Source: Clostridia bacterium (GTDB taxonomy: Bacteria > Bacillota > Clostridia > Christensenellales > Aristaeellaceae). Taken from it: DNA of 58,277 bases. Below, one piece after another: positions 24,822 through 32,790 of the stretch. Numbering within the stretch: the first letter of the stretch is position 1; every line of letters begins with the position of its first letter. The notes below the pieces were generated by a model. That model was not told where the DNA came from, made no database searches, and saw only the letters and a program-made list of their open reading frames with translations. A program made the translations under genes and the position numbers. The stretch lies in contig JAFVVG010000033.1 of assembly GCA_017502305.1 (NCBI GenBank), positions 1 to 58,277 of the forward strand, given 5' to 3'.

Positions 24822-26138
24822 TTGAAGAAGATTGTTACGAAGTTTGGCGGCAGCTCCCTGGCAGACGCGACGCAGTTTGCCAAGGTGCGGGGCATTCTGG
24901 AACTGGAACCTGCCCGGCAGTATGTGGTGCCCTCTGCCCCCGGCAAGCGCTATAAAGAAGACGACAAGGTGACCGACCTGCTCTACCGCTGCTTCAATCA
25001 GGCAGCCAAGGGCGAGGACTATCAGCCCACCTTTGCCCGGATTGTGGACCGCTACATGTCCATCGCCCGGGAACTGAACCTGAAGGTGGACATCATGTCC
25101 GCCCTGAACGAGGTCAACGAGCGCATCGGCCAGGGCGCCAGCGCCGACTATGTGGCCAGCCGCGGCGAGTACCTCAACGGCATGCTGCTGGCGGATTACC
25201 TGGGCTGGCGCTTCCTGGACAGCGCCACTGCCGTGTTCTTCGACGAGAACGGCAGCCTGGACAGCGAAAAGACCCAGCAGGTCATGTCCGGCATTCTGGC
25301 AGATGATGTGCCCACAGTGGTGCCCGGCTTCTATGGCTGCGGCGCCGATGGCCAGGTGAAGACCTTCTCCCGCGGCGGCAGCGACATCACCGGCGCCATC
25401 GTGGCCCGGGCCGTGAATGCCGATATGTACGAGAACTGGACCGACGTTTCCGGCTTCCTGATGGCGGATCCCCGCATTGTGGATAACCCCCGGGAGATTT
25501 CCTCCATCACCTACAAGGAGCTGCGCGAGCTTTCCTACATGGGCGCTTCCGTCTTCCACGAGGACGCCATGTTCCCCGTGCACAAGGCCGGCATCCCCAC
25601 CAATATCCGCAACACCAACAAGCCCTATCACCCCGGCACCATCATCAGCCTGAACGCCCCCGTGGAAACCGCCGTGCCCACCATTACCGGCATCTTCGGC
25701 CACAAGGGATACAGCGTTATCTCCGTGGAAAAGGCCATGATGAACGCTGAGCTGGGCTTTGGCCGCAAGGTGCTGCAGGTGCTGGAGGACGAAGGTATCT
25801 CCTTTGAGCACCTGCCCACGGGCATCGATACCATGTGCGTGGTGGTGAACGGCGAAGCCCTGGCCCCCAAGCGCGAAGAGGTACTCAGCCGCATTGTGGA
25901 CAGCGTGGAGCCCGATACCATCACCGTGCACGACCATATGTCCATCATCGCCACCGTAGGCCGGGGCATGGTGCACAACTGCGGTACCGCCGCCCGCCTG
26001 TTCTCCGCCATGAGCCGCGCCCGCATCAATGTGCGCATGATCGACCAGGGCTCCAGCGAGCTTTCCATCATCGTGGGCGTGGACGATGAGGACTTCGAGG
26101 CCACCATCAAGGCGATCTACAACGAGTTTGTAGGCTAA
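24822..26138 (+). CDS. Aspartate kinase
   Basis: A 438-residue monofunctional aspartokinase, the first step of the lysine/threonine/methionine (and diaminopimelate) pathway. Kinase domain: IVTKFGGSSLAD at the N-terminus, VASRGEYLNG, TFSRGGSDITGA and the WTDVSGFLMADPRIV substrate loop. Two C-terminal ACT domains (~residues 295-438; GYSVISVEKAMM, VGRGMVHNCGTAARLF) give feedback control. Start is TTG at 24822: GGAGGA lies 8 bases upstream, and the ATG at 24815 is out of frame. It has its own consensus promoter and terminator, so it is a single-gene unit. Confidence 0.95.
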   Translation: MKKIVTKFGGSSLADATQFAKVRGILELEPARQYVVPSAPGKRYKEDDKVTDLLYRCFNQAAKGEDYQPTFARIVDRYMSIARELNLKVDIMSALNEVNERIGQGASADYVASRGEYLNGMLLADYLGWRFLDSATAVFFDENGSLDSEKTQQVMSGILADDVPTVVPGFYGCGADGQVKTFSRGGSDITGAIVARAVNADMYENWTDVSGFLMADPRIVDNPREISSITYKELRELSYMGASVFHEDAMFPVHKAGIPTNIRNTNKPYHPGTIISLNAPVETAVPTITGIFGHKGYSVISVEKAMMNAELGFGRKVLQVLEDEGISFEHLPTGIDTMCVVVNGEALAPKREEVLSRIVDSVEPDTITVHDHMSIIATVGRGMVHNCGTAARLFSAMSRARINVRMIDQGSSELSIIVGVDDEDFEATIKAIYNEFVG

Positions 26139-26151
26139 GCAACAATGTTTT

Positions 26152-26179
26152 ATGGAGCGTTGAAAAACGCTCCATTTTC
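26152..26179 (+). terminator. Terminator of the aspartate kinase gene
   Basis: A 10-bp perfect stem ATGGAGCGTT/AACGCTCCAT with GAAA loop, then TTTT. Confidence 0.85.
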
Positions 26180-26198
26180 TGCGAAAGAGGGTATTTGC

Positions 26199-26960
26199 GT
26201 GGAAATTACCTGGCAGATGTTTCTCATTGTGTGCCCCTTGGCGTTCCTGGCCGGCTTTGTGGACAGCGTGGCCGGGGGCGGCGGGCTCATCAGCCTGCCG
26301 GCCTATTACCTGGCAGGGCTGCCCCCGGTGCTGGCGGCGGGCACCAACAAGCTCTCCGCCTGCCTGGGCACGGTGGCGGCGTCGGTGCGATTCATCCGCG
26401 GCGGCTGGGTGCAGCTGACGGTGGCGCTGCTGGCGGCCCTGGGGGCCTTCCCCGGCAGCTGGCTGGGCACCACGGTGCTGCAGCTGATCCCGGAGAACGT
26501 GATCCGCATCATGATGATTGCCGCCATTCCCCTGGTGGCCCTGGTGGTGCTGCGCAAGGGCAAGGATAAGGAGAACGTCTGCAAGGTGCCTGCCCGGTGG
26601 TTCCGGCCGGCCAGCTTCCTCATCGGCTTTGCCGTGGGGTTCTACGACGGTCTGGTGGGCCCGGGCACCGGCACGTTCCTGATTCTTTTCTTTACCATGT
26701 TGCTGGGCATGGAGGCGGTCACCGCCAGCGGTACGGCCAAGCTGGTGAACCTGGCCAGCAACGTCGCCTCGCTGACGACGCTGCTTTTCGCGGGCAAGGT
26801 GCTCATCGGCCTGGGTATCCCCGTGGCGGCTTTTGCCATTGCCGGCAACTATCTTGGCGCGGGCATGACCATCCGCAAGGGAACCGGCTTCATACGGGGC
26901 ATGCTGATGGTGGTGCTGGCGCTGCTGCTTGCCAAGATGGTGCTGGATGTGGTATCATAA
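26199..26960 (+). CDS. TSUP-family (TauE/SafE) membrane transporter
   Basis: A 253-residue polytopic protein with about eight hydrophobic spans and the duplicated TSUP motif: FVDSVAGGGGLISLPAYYLAG (first repeat) and GFYDGLVGPGTGTFLILFF (second repeat). The family exports sulfite or sulfonates or moves other small anions; substrate unknown here. Start GTG at 26199 with AGAGGGT ~7 bases upstream. An upstream in-frame ATG lies inside the preceding terminator and is rejected. It is the first of nine closely spaced plus-strand genes ending at divIVA. Confidence 0.85.
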   Translation: MEITWQMFLIVCPLAFLAGFVDSVAGGGGLISLPAYYLAGLPPVLAAGTNKLSACLGTVAASVRFIRGGWVQLTVALLAALGAFPGSWLGTTVLQLIPENVIRIMMIAAIPLVALVVLRKGKDKENVCKVPARWFRPASFLIGFAVGFYDGLVGPGTGTFLILFFTMLLGMEAVTASGTAKLVNLASNVASLTTLLFAGKVLIGLGIPVAAFAIAGNYLGAGMTIRKGTGFIRGMLMVVLALLLAKMVLDVVS

Positions 26961-26990
26961 TAAGTCAAGAAGAGGAAGGAGGCTGCCCTG

Positions 26991-27386
26991 ATGATGGAGC
27001 AGACCCGGCAGGAAATTTCCCTGCGAGTACCCGGTGAAATGGCCTATGCGCTGGTGATCCGCACCGCGTTGGGCGGCGTTGCCATTCTCAAGGACCTGAG
27101 CGTGGATCAGATGGACGATCTGCGCACCGCCGCCGACGAGGCCTGCGATTGCCTTTTGCATCAGGGCCGGGCGGTAGAGGCCATTCAGGTGCATGTGACC
27201 GAGCAGGAGAAGAAGCTCACCGTGAGCCTGGAGGCGGAGTTCTCCGGCTGCCGCCAGGGCGATTGCGCCGACCAGACGGCTATCTCCCAGGCGGTGCTGG
27301 AAACCCTGGTGCCAGAAGTGGCGCTGACTGCCGCGGAATGCGGCTGTATTCAGCGCATTGACCTGACCATGCCCCGGGCGGTGTGA
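26991..27386 (+). CDS. RsbW/SpoIIAB-like protein (degenerate GHKL ATPase), putative anti-sigma
   Basis: A 131-residue protein with a GHKL-type fold. The N-box region DDLRTAADEACDCLL matches RsbW/SpoIIAB-type anti-sigma kinases. The usual G1 motif (DxGxG) is not present; the corresponding stretch reads AEFSGCRQGDCAD and is Cys-rich. Kinase activity is therefore doubtful. The next gene, 11 bases downstream, is a SigB/SigF-type sigma factor, which supports a role as its anti-sigma partner. No RsbV/SpoIIAA-like antagonist gene is adjacent. ATG at 26991, AAGGAGG 8 bases upstream. Confidence 0.7.
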   Translation: MMEQTRQEISLRVPGEMAYALVIRTALGGVAILKDLSVDQMDDLRTAADEACDCLLHQGRAVEAIQVHVTEQEKKLTVSLEAEFSGCRQGDCADQTAISQAVLETLVPEVALTAAECGCIQRIDLTMPRAV

Positions 27387-27397
27387 GGGAGGCAGTT

Positions 27398-28150
27398 ATG
27401 AACGAACTCTCCTTGACGCCGCTGCTGGAAAGCTATGCGCGCGTGCCCTCTCCGGGGCTGATGGAGCAGCTGGTGGAAGGTTTTCTTCCCCTGAGCCACG
27501 CCATCGCCCGGCGCTTTATGGGCCACGGCGTGGAGCTGGAGGACCTGCAGCAGGTGGCCGCCATGGCCCTGATGAAGGCCATTGAGCGCTTCCAGCCCGA
27601 GCGGGGGCTGAAATTCACCACCTTCGCCGCCCCCACCATAACCGGTGAGGTGCGCAACTATATCCGGGATAAGGGCTCCATCATGCGCATGAGCCGTGAC
27701 GCTCGCTCCCAGCTGTACAGGATGCAGCAGGTGCAGGACCGGCTCACCCAGCAATTGCAGCGCGAGCCCACCATGCGTGAGGTGGCCGACGCCATGGGCG
27801 TCACCTATGATGAACTGCTCTCCTGGCTGGACCAGCGCGAGATGATGGACGTGTCCTCCCTGAGCGAGACCATCTCCGGGGATGACGAGCGTGACCTGGA
27901 GGCCCGCCTGGGCGTGACGGAATCCGGCTACGAGCAGGTGGAGCAGCGGGAATGGCTGAAGTGGGTCTTCAGCCAGGTGACGCCGGACGAAAGAAGATTG
28001 CTGGAATTGCGGTTCATCCACCGCATGGGCCAGAGAGAAACGGCACGAATGATGAACGTAAGCCAGATGCAGGTTTCCAGGCTGGAGCGCCGCGTGCTGG
28101 CCCGCTTGCGGGAAAGCAGTGATGATTGGCGCGCTTCCCGGGAATCCTGA
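27398..28150 (+). CDS. SigB/SigF-type RNA polymerase sigma factor
   Basis: A 250-residue group 3 sigma-70 factor. Region 2 is LSHAIARRFMGHGVELEDLQQVAAMALMKAIERF with FTTFAAPTITGEVRNYIRD; region 3 is REPTMREVADAMGVTYDELL; region 4 is ERRLLELRFIHRMGQRETARMMNVSQMQVSRLE. It has the size and layout of SigB/SigF/SigG. The RsbW-like gene immediately upstream suggests partner-controlled activity. No sporulation gene is adjacent, so general-stress or envelope control is as likely as sporulation. ATG at 27398 with GAGGGAGG upstream. Confidence 0.9.
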   Translation: MNELSLTPLLESYARVPSPGLMEQLVEGFLPLSHAIARRFMGHGVELEDLQQVAAMALMKAIERFQPERGLKFTTFAAPTITGEVRNYIRDKGSIMRMSRDARSQLYRMQQVQDRLTQQLQREPTMREVADAMGVTYDELLSWLDQREMMDVSSLSETISGDDERDLEARLGVTESGYEQVEQREWLKWVFSQVTPDERRLLELRFIHRMGQRETARMMNVSQMQVSRLERRVLARLRESSDDWRASRES

Positions 28151-28171
28151 TGAATTGGAAGGAGCTTATCC

Positions 28172-29392
28172 ATGTATCAGATGACGCCTCCACAGCCGCC
28201 CAAGCCGCCGAAGAAGAAGCTGAACCTGTTTCAGATTCTGCTCATTGCGGCTGCCTTTGGCTTTTGCGGATGGTATCTTTACACTGCCCTGGTGCCTGCT
28301 GCGGCGACCTCCGCGGTGATCACCGCCGGCACCCTTTCCGCCCGTTATGAGGGAGACTGCCTCATTGTCCGCGATGAGACGCCCTACGACGCTGAAGGCG
28401 TGACCTCCGTGGATTACAAGGCAGAGGAGGGCAGCGTGGTGCAGCGCGGCTACGAGATCTGCCATGTGTATTCCTCCGGCTTCTCCAACAGGGAAATGAC
28501 CGCTCTGCAGGATTACCGCGACCAGATCCGTGATTATCAGATGCAGCTGGTGAAGGCTGAAACTACCTACGACGCCAAGATGGCCCGGGTGGAGAGCGAC
28601 GTGCTGGCCCGGGCCAAGGAGGTTCGGGAACTGGTGGGTGGCGCCCGGGGCAGCCTGGCCAACCAGGAAAAGCTGCTGGACGCTGCCATCGACGCCCGCC
28701 AGCAGTACCTGAAGCAGAAGTACTCCTCCGACCAGCGCCTCAGCCGCCTGTACGACGACGAGCTCTCCCAGATGCAGCGTATCGACTCCTGGACCAAGCC
28801 CTATGCCGCCACGGCGGAGGCCATCGTCAGCTTCTACTCCGATGGCTACGAGTATGGCCTGACGGCGGCCAATTACGCCACCTTCACCCCCGCCGAGGTC
28901 CGTGCCATGTACAACGGCCAGAGGCCGCAGAAATCCACCATCCAGAAGGGCAAGACCACCATCTACCGCACGGTGAAGGATGGCACCTGGCATGTGCTTT
29001 TCCTGGTGAAGGACACCACCTGGAACCCGGTGGAGGGTCAGACCTACGAACTGCAGATGGAGCGCTTCGAGAATACCACCGTCAACGCCACGGTGGAATC
29101 CTTTACCCGCTCCGGCGGCGAGCTGCTGGTTCGCCTGGCGGTGAACAGCTCTGTGCAGCCGGTGCTCTACATGCGCACCTGCCAGGCGGTGCTGGGCGAC
29201 TATATGTCCCAGCTATGCGTGCCTTCCCGTGCTCTCATCCGCCAGGATGACACCGATGGCGTGGTGGTGATCGACGGCGCAAACAAATCCTTTATCCCGG
29301 TGAACATCATTTTCCGCAACGGCGAGGACGTGTATATCTCCGCCATCCAGCAGGGCCTGCTCTTCGAGGGGCAGACGGTGATGCTGCACTAA
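28172..29392 (+). CDS. HlyD-like membrane-fusion protein of the ylm cluster
   Basis: A 406-residue protein with a short Pro/Lys-rich cytoplasmic N-terminus, one membrane span (~residues 19-41) and an external part. A split biotinyl/lipoyl-like region (VDYKAEEGSVVQRGYEICHV ~80-100) surrounds a long helical hairpin (~105-200), followed by beta-rich domains. This is the HlyD/membrane-fusion layout, but no ABC or RND partner lies nearby. In Clostridia such genes often precede YggS and SepF, as here, so a role in division or envelope assembly is possible. Spacing to neighbours is 21 and 18 bases. Confidence 0.75.
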   Translation: MYQMTPPQPPKPPKKKLNLFQILLIAAAFGFCGWYLYTALVPAAATSAVITAGTLSARYEGDCLIVRDETPYDAEGVTSVDYKAEEGSVVQRGYEICHVYSSGFSNREMTALQDYRDQIRDYQMQLVKAETTYDAKMARVESDVLARAKEVRELVGGARGSLANQEKLLDAAIDARQQYLKQKYSSDQRLSRLYDDELSQMQRIDSWTKPYAATAEAIVSFYSDGYEYGLTAANYATFTPAEVRAMYNGQRPQKSTIQKGKTTIYRTVKDGTWHVLFLVKDTTWNPVEGQTYELQMERFENTTVNATVESFTRSGGELLVRLAVNSSVQPVLYMRTCQAVLGDYMSQLCVPSRALIRQDDTDGVVVIDGANKSFIPVNIIFRNGEDVYISAIQQGLLFEGQTVMLH

Positions 29393-29410
29393 CAGGGAAG
29401 GGGCGATACC

Positions 29411-30097
29411 GTGGAATTTCTGGAACTGAAAAACCGGGTGGAAACGGTGAGACAAAATTTAGCTTCCGCATCCGATGGGAAGTACCCCGCGCCGAAGCTG
29501 ATCGCCGTGACCAAGACCCACCCCGTGGAGACCATCCTTCCCCTCTCAAAACTGGATATTGTGGACATAGGGGAGAACCGAACGCAAGAAATTGTGGAAA
29601 AACGCAATTTTTTAAGAGAAAATTTTCAAATTCACCTCATTGGACGGTTGCAAAGTAACAAAGTTAAATATATAATAGATGATGTATGTTTGATCCATTC
29701 GCTGGACAGATTTTCCCTGGCTGAGGAGATCAACCGGCAGGCGCAGAAGCACAACCGTGTGATGCCTGTGCTGGTGCAGGTCTCCCCTGCGGGTGAGGAG
29801 CAGAAGGGCGGTATGCCCCCTGAAGAGGTGCTCCCCTTCCTGCGGGAAGCGTCGAAGCTGCCTGGTCTGCACATCCGCGGACTGATGGCCGTGATGCCCA
29901 ACATCCAGGAGGAAACCTACCTGTCCGGTTTGTTCGCGGATATGCGCACCCTCTTCGAGCGTCTCAGAGACGAGGCGGTTCAGGGGGTGGACATGGAGGA
30001 GCTTTCCATGGGCATGTCCGGCGATTACCTGCTGGCCGCCCGTCACGGCGCGACCATGGTTCGTGTGGGAAGCGCTTTGTTCGGCCCCCGAGCCTGA
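29411..30097 (+). CDS. yggS: YggS/YlmE family PLP homeostasis protein
   Basis: A 228-residue alanine-racemase-fold PLP-binding protein. The PLP lysine is in LIAVTKTH near residue 36; GENRTQE, HLIGRLQSNK, VLVQV and GLMAVMP follow, with SMGMSGDYLLAA and RVGSALFG at the C-terminus. It buffers pyridoxal phosphate in the cytoplasm. Start GTG at 29411. Bases ~29540-29700 are markedly AT-rich (about 29% GC over 29581-29700) inside a ~60% GC gene although the protein motifs are intact; see findings. It belongs to the division cluster with sepF, yggT, ylmH and divIVA. Confidence 0.93.
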   Translation: MEFLELKNRVETVRQNLASASDGKYPAPKLIAVTKTHPVETILPLSKLDIVDIGENRTQEIVEKRNFLRENFQIHLIGRLQSNKVKYIIDDVCLIHSLDRFSLAEEINRQAQKHNRVMPVLVQVSPAGEEQKGGMPPEEVLPFLREASKLPGLHIRGLMAVMPNIQEETYLSGLFADMRTLFERLRDEAVQGVDMEELSMGMSGDYLLAARHGATMVRVGSALFGPRA

Positions 30098-30127
30098 GGC
30101 AGGAAGCAACGGTTGGGAGGATTATCA

Positions 30128-31162
30128 ATGAACTTGAAGGATTGGACCCAGTCCATGTGGGACAAGATCAAGGCCCGGAGCCCCTTTGGCCAGGAGGATG
30201 TGGAATCCAACATGGCCAACGGCGGCTTCTCCGGCTATAAGCCGAACACGGCCAAGCATCGTGCCATGCGGGAAACCATGCAGCAGACCGCCATGAACGA
30301 TATGCCCCAGATGGACCCCATGATGACCGGCATGAACTGGGATGCGCCCCAGCAGGCCACGGGCTTCCAGGGCACGGGCTATCAGCAGGCCATGGGTTAT
30401 CAGCCCACCGGCTACCAGCAGCCCATGGGCAATTTCACGGCCCAGCAGCCCATGATGGGCTACCAGCCCACGGGCTATCAGCAGCCCATGAACGCCTGGC
30501 AGGAGCAGCCCATGATGGATCCCATGATGGCCACCGGCTATCAGGCGCCCCAGCAGGGCTTCAGCTTTGGCAACACGGTGCCCTTCCAGCCCCAGCAGGC
30601 CACCCAGTATCAGCAGCCTGCTCCACAGCAGCAGGCGCAGCCTGATAACATCAGCTACATGCCCGGCAACTTTGTGGGCGACGACGGCACGGCTTACAGC
30701 CATTGCGAGCGCATCGCCATGATCGCTAATGTGAGCATGTGCTACCGCATTATCGAGTTCATGCGCAACAACGAATCCGTGATCGTCTCCACCGAGCAGA
30801 TCACCGACGAGGAAGAGAACCAGCGCTGCCTGGATCTGCTCTACGGCGCCGCCTTCGCCATGAAGTGCTCCTTCACCCGCATCGCGGCCAAGAGCATCTA
30901 CCTGGTGGCTCCCGGCTCTGTGATGGTGATCCCCTACAAGGCCGTGCGCCAGATCAGCGATCAGGACATCGCCAGCCGCTGGCCCGAGCAGGAGTGGGAT
31001 AACCGCCGCGACCGCTATGCCGCCCAGGATAACCGCTATGGTGCCCGCAGCCAGGGGTATGGCCGCCAGCAGGAGGGCTACACCTTCAATCGCCGCAGCT
31101 ACCATCAGCAGGATGACTACGCTACCTACGGCGGATACAACGCCGTTGGCTATGGAAGATAA
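30128..31162 (+). CDS. sepF: SepF-like division protein with long Q/M/G/Y-rich linker
   Basis: A 344-residue SepF, twice the usual length (~150). The N-terminal amphipathic helix MNLKDWTQSMWDKIK should bind membrane. Residues ~60-185 are a low-complexity linker rich in Gln, Met, Gly, Tyr and Pro with near repeats of MGYQPTGYQQPM. The SepF core follows (~residues 195-285; VIVSTEQITDEEENQRCLDL, MVIPY), which in relatives binds FtsZ and forms rings. A C-terminal ~60-residue tail is rich in Arg, Tyr, Gly and Gln. Start ATG at 30128 is set by GGGAGGA. The identity rests on the core and the gene order yggS-sepF-yggT-ylmH-divIVA. Confidence 0.85.
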   Translation: MNLKDWTQSMWDKIKARSPFGQEDVESNMANGGFSGYKPNTAKHRAMRETMQQTAMNDMPQMDPMMTGMNWDAPQQATGFQGTGYQQAMGYQPTGYQQPMGNFTAQQPMMGYQPTGYQQPMNAWQEQPMMDPMMATGYQAPQQGFSFGNTVPFQPQQATQYQQPAPQQQAQPDNISYMPGNFVGDDGTAYSHCERIAMIANVSMCYRIIEFMRNNESVIVSTEQITDEEENQRCLDLLYGAAFAMKCSFTRIAAKSIYLVAPGSVMVIPYKAVRQISDQDIASRWPEQEWDNRRDRYAAQDNRYGARSQGYGRQQEGYTFNRRSYHQQDDYATYGGYNAVGYGR

Positions 31163-31180
31163 TATTGGAGGTACAAAACT

Positions 31181-31432
31181 ATGGGTATCATTACTGGTCT
31201 GCTTGATCTGATTCTGCTGGTTTTCGAACTGGCTGTCATCGCTCACTTCATCATCACCCTGGCCAAGCCCGCTTCCAACAAGTGGATCGAGCTGCTGAAC
31301 AGCATCGTCGAGCCTGTGCTGAAGCCCATCCGCAAGCTGCTGGTGGAAAAGCTGCCCGCCAAGTATCAGACCTTTGATTGGTCTCACCTGGTGCTGATCG
31401 TTGTGGTCGCCATCATCCGCATCATTCTGTAA
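31181..31432 (+). CDS. yggT: YggT family membrane protein
   Basis: An 83-residue protein with two hydrophobic spans (LLDLILLVFELAVIAHFIITL and LVLIVVVAIIRIIL) and between them the family segment LLNSIVEPVLKPIRKLL. YggT/YlmG proteins are small membrane factors of the division cluster; in other organisms they affect cell shape or nucleoid and chloroplast distribution. GGAGG precedes the ATG. The stop overlaps the ylmH start (TAATG), giving translational coupling. Confidence 0.9.
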   Translation: MGIITGLLDLILLVFELAVIAHFIITLAKPASNKWIELLNSIVEPVLKPIRKLLVEKLPAKYQTFDWSHLVLIVVVAIIRIIL

Positions 31433-32181
31433 TGCGCCTGGAGGGCACACAGCAGCTTGCCCTGCGCCTGAGACAGGCCGCCGAGCAGGCTGACAAAAGA
31501 ACATGTTCCATCGCCGCGCGGTTCCTTTCCGGAGCCGAGCGGTCTTTGGCTATTCATGCGGCCCGTGAAGCCGGCGTGGAGGTCGCCTTTGACGGCGGCT
31601 GGAGCGAGGCGGAGCGGGTGCAGCCCTGCTTTTACCCCATGGGTGAGGAGCCCCTCTTCACCGGCGTGTGGATGGAGGCCAGGTGGAACGCGAAGTTCGC
31701 TTCGGTGGATCACCGCGCACTTTTGGGCAGCCTGATGGCCCTGGGCATGGACCGTGCCTTCTTTGGGGATATCATTGCCTTGGAGGACAGGGCGTACCTT
31801 TATGTGCTGCCGGAAATGGCCGCGCGGCTGCCCATGGAATGGAATCAGGCCGGCCGGGCCACCCTGCAGGTAGCGGAATTGACGCAGCCGCCGAACATTG
31901 AACCGCCCAAGGGTGCCCTGGTGAAGGATACCGTGGCTTCCCTGCGGCTGGACAGCGTATTGGCCAGCGGCATGAAGCTTTCACGCTCCCGGGCCGCGGA
32001 GATCATCCGCCAGGGCAGCGTGATGGTGGATCACCTGCCGGAGGAACGGGTTGACCGGGTGCTGAATCCGGGGCAGCTTCTGTCCATCCGCGGATTCGGT
32101 CGTGTGCGGCTTGCAGACGTGGGCAGCCCCACCCGCAAGGACCGTCTGCCGGTGACCCTGGAAGTTTTCTCAAAGACGTAA
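31432..32181 (+). CDS. ylmH: YlmH family S4-domain RNA-binding protein
   Basis: A 249-residue protein. The N-terminal ~170 residues match the YlmH domain (RFLSGAERSLAIHAAREAG, HRALLGSLMALGMDRAFFGDI) and the C-terminal S4 RNA-binding domain follows (LRLDSVLASGMKLSRSRAAE). Recent work on Bacillus YlmH links it to rescue of stalled ribosomes. Its constant place next to divIVA and sepF is typical of Firmicutes. The start ATG overlaps the yggT stop by one base. Confidence 0.92.
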   Translation: MRLEGTQQLALRLRQAAEQADKRTCSIAARFLSGAERSLAIHAAREAGVEVAFDGGWSEAERVQPCFYPMGEEPLFTGVWMEARWNAKFASVDHRALLGSLMALGMDRAFFGDIIALEDRAYLYVLPEMAARLPMEWNQAGRATLQVAELTQPPNIEPPKGALVKDTVASLRLDSVLASGMKLSRSRAAEIIRQGSVMVDHLPEERVDRVLNPGQLLSIRGFGRVRLADVGSPTRKDRLPVTLEVFSKT

Positions 32182-32219
32182 CACTTGCCGCCTGGCGGCA
32201 TGGAAAGGAGCTTTTCGCC

Positions 32220-32723
32220 ATGCAGATCACCATTGAAATGATCGAAACCAAAGAGTTCAAGACCAAGCCCCGTGGATATGACCCCCAGGAGGTGGACGAG
32301 TTCCTGGACGCCATCTGCGACGAAATGGTGCGCATGATGGATCAGACCGCTGCGCTGCAGCAGCAGCTGGCCGCCGCCAAGGCTGCCCGTCCCGTGGTGG
32401 AAGCTCCCACCCAGCAGATGCGCCCTGTGGCGCCCGCGCCCGTGAAGGCTGCTGTGCCGGACGCCGACTTCCGCGAGATTCTCGAAATGGCCCAGAAGGT
32501 CAAGAACGAGACCATCGCCGCCGCCGAAGCCAAGGCCGAGGAAATCATCGCCAAGGCCAGGGAAGAAGCCGCTTCCCGCCTGGATAACCTGGACGTGGAA
32601 AAGGAATCCCTGGTGAAGCAGGTGGCTGCCCTGAAGGAAGCCGCCGCCGATTATCGCGCCAAGTTCGAGGCCCTGCTGCAGGCTCAGCAGGAGGCCATCG
32701 AGAAGGCCAGCGACCTGTTCTGA
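32220..32723 (+). CDS. divIVA: DivIVA domain protein
   Basis: A 167-residue DivIVA. The N-terminal ~50 residues are the conserved lipid-binding domain (FKTKPRGYDPQEVDEFLDAI). An Ala/Pro-rich linker (~60-85) follows, then a C-terminal coiled coil (AQKVKNETIAAAEAKAEEII). DivIVA recognises negatively curved membrane and organises division sites or poles. It is the last gene of the cluster, followed directly by a terminator. ATG at 32220; AAAGGAG at 32203-32209. Confidence 0.95.
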   Translation: MQITIEMIETKEFKTKPRGYDPQEVDEFLDAICDEMVRMMDQTAALQQQLAAAKAARPVVEAPTQQMRPVAPAPVKAAVPDADFREILEMAQKVKNETIAAAEAKAEEIIAKAREEAASRLDNLDVEKESLVKQVAALKEAAADYRAKFEALLQAQQEAIEKASDLF

Positions 32724-32739
32724 TAACATGAATCCATGG

Positions 32740-32772
32740 GGGAGACGCTCTGTTCGGGTGTCTCCCTTTTTT
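32740..32772 (+). terminator. Terminator of the division cluster
   Basis: Stem GGGAGAC/GTCTCCC extended by G-T pairs, followed by six T; it lies 17 bases after the divIVA stop. Confidence 0.85.
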
Positions 32773-32790
32773 GTAAGGGAGGTGAACGCG

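Noticed and set aside
26145..26198. Upstream ATG start for the TSUP transporter
   Set aside because: It lies within the aspartate kinase terminator and adds a hydrophilic extension; the GTG at 26199 has a proper RBS and begins at the family's N-terminus.
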